DNA of 64,000 nt from assembly GCA_963771435.1 (NCBI GenBank), contig CAVYTF010000005.1:1-64000 (forward strand), in the 5' to 3' direction. The DNA is from CAVYTF01 sp963771435 (GTDB lineage: Bacteria; Bacteroidota; Bacteroidia; Chitinophagales; Chitinophagaceae). The notes below the pieces were generated by a model that ran no database searches, was not told where the DNA came from, and saw nothing but the letters and a program-made list of their open reading frames with translations. Shown here in pieces: positions 63,650 through 64,000 of this stretch; the stretch's first letter is position 1; every line of letters starts with the position of its first letter. The translations under genes were made by a program, and so were the position numbers.

Positions 63650-64000
63650 CTACCAAGAGGCCAAAGTGGTTACGCCGCCTTTTACGGCTTGGTCAAGTTG
63701 TACGTTTATTTTGCAGTCCAAAGGCAGCAATACATCTACACGGCTGCCGAATTTGATAAAGCCCATTTCTTCGCCCTGGGTTACCTGCTGGCCCACGGTT
63801 AGATAATTGCAGATGCGCCTGGCGAGTGCACCGGCAATCTGTTTTATCAAAATGGCACCGTTGCCGTTTTCGACTACTACAGTATAGCGCTCATTCTCTA
63901 AAGATGATTTGGGATGCCATGCCACTAAGTATTTGCCTTTGTAGTATTGGCAGTATTTTACTGTGCCGCTGATGGCATTGCGGTTGACATGCACATTGGC
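63650..64000 (-). CDS. psd: phosphatidylserine decarboxylase family protein, partial
   Basis: Reads into the right edge; about 117 codons are visible of a protein of roughly 220. The order HVNRNAISGTVKYC, KSSLENERYTVVVENGNG, IKQIAGALARRICNYL and EEMGFIKFGSRVDVLLP matches the short (archaeal-type) Psd branch, which makes phosphatidylethanolamine. The pyruvoyl-forming cleavage site corresponds to the Gly-Ser of FGSRVD. The N-terminal membrane part is outside the window. Confidence 0.88.
   Translation of the reverse strand, partial: ANVHVNRNAISGTVKYCQYYKGKYLVAWHPKSSLENERYTVVVENGNGAILIKQIAGALARRICNYLTVGQQVTQGEEMGFIKFGSRVDVLLPLDCKINVQLDQAVKGGVTTLASW

Overview
The window looks like the chromosome of a Bacteroidota bacterium, most likely of the Chitinophagaceae type. 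The evidence is a type IX secretion sorting-domain protein, a ribosomal protein bTHX gene, lineage-typical families (DUF5606, DUF4286, Big_5 lipoproteins), a cobalamin-dependent methionine synthase split into two genes, and promoters of the TTTG/TAnnTTTG class. No rRNA, tRNA, CRISPR array or complete insertion sequence was recognised.

Layout. 1-8.1 kb: a cut-off aldehyde dehydrogenase, a DinB-like protein, then a carbohydrate locus (two GH1-like proteins, an SDR, and a minus-strand operon of glycosyltransferase, UDP-galactopyranose mutase and the second GH1-like gene). 8.4-25 kb: mostly housekeeping (comF, recA, an M28 peptidase, a PIF1-like helicase, uvrB, pyrH, pdxH, bTHX, HU, exodeoxyribonuclease III). 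At 25.0-25.3 kb a 294-bp array of 14 degenerate units with an exact 21-bp period lies upstream of an unrecognised gene. 25.6-35 kb: split methionine synthase with a badly broken second half, recR, a lipoprotein and a UvrD/PD-(D/E)XK helicase-nuclease.

35.1-47.6 kb is an accessory, defence-like island, all on the minus strand. It holds a tight operon of PLD-SNF2 helicase, DUF1016 nuclease, Eco57I-type methylase and DprA-like protein. Next to it are the relics of a type I restriction system (an hsdS stub and a frameshifted DUF1016 gene) and a tandem pair of unknown paralogues. Both DUF1016 genes carry short palindromes inside the reading frame. A degenerate ~100-bp repeat family is scattered through and beyond the island.

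47.8-64 kb: small secreted proteins, gamma-glutamyltransferase, a GH31 glucosidase, an M3 peptidase, DUF5606, a T9SS cargo protein, DNA polymerase I and the start of a phosphatidylserine decarboxylase.

Two features run through the whole window. First, a 44-bp element (four 11-bp units of TTATAGAGACC, always with the same variant second unit) occurs three times, each 157-209 bp upstream of a start codon and in the same orientation as that gene. Second, single-base frameshifts are unusually common (methionine synthase, SNF2 helicase, DUF1016, ggt, GH31, T9SS protein). This suggests an indel-prone assembly, real gene decay, or both. All functional calls are from reading the sequence; no database search was run.
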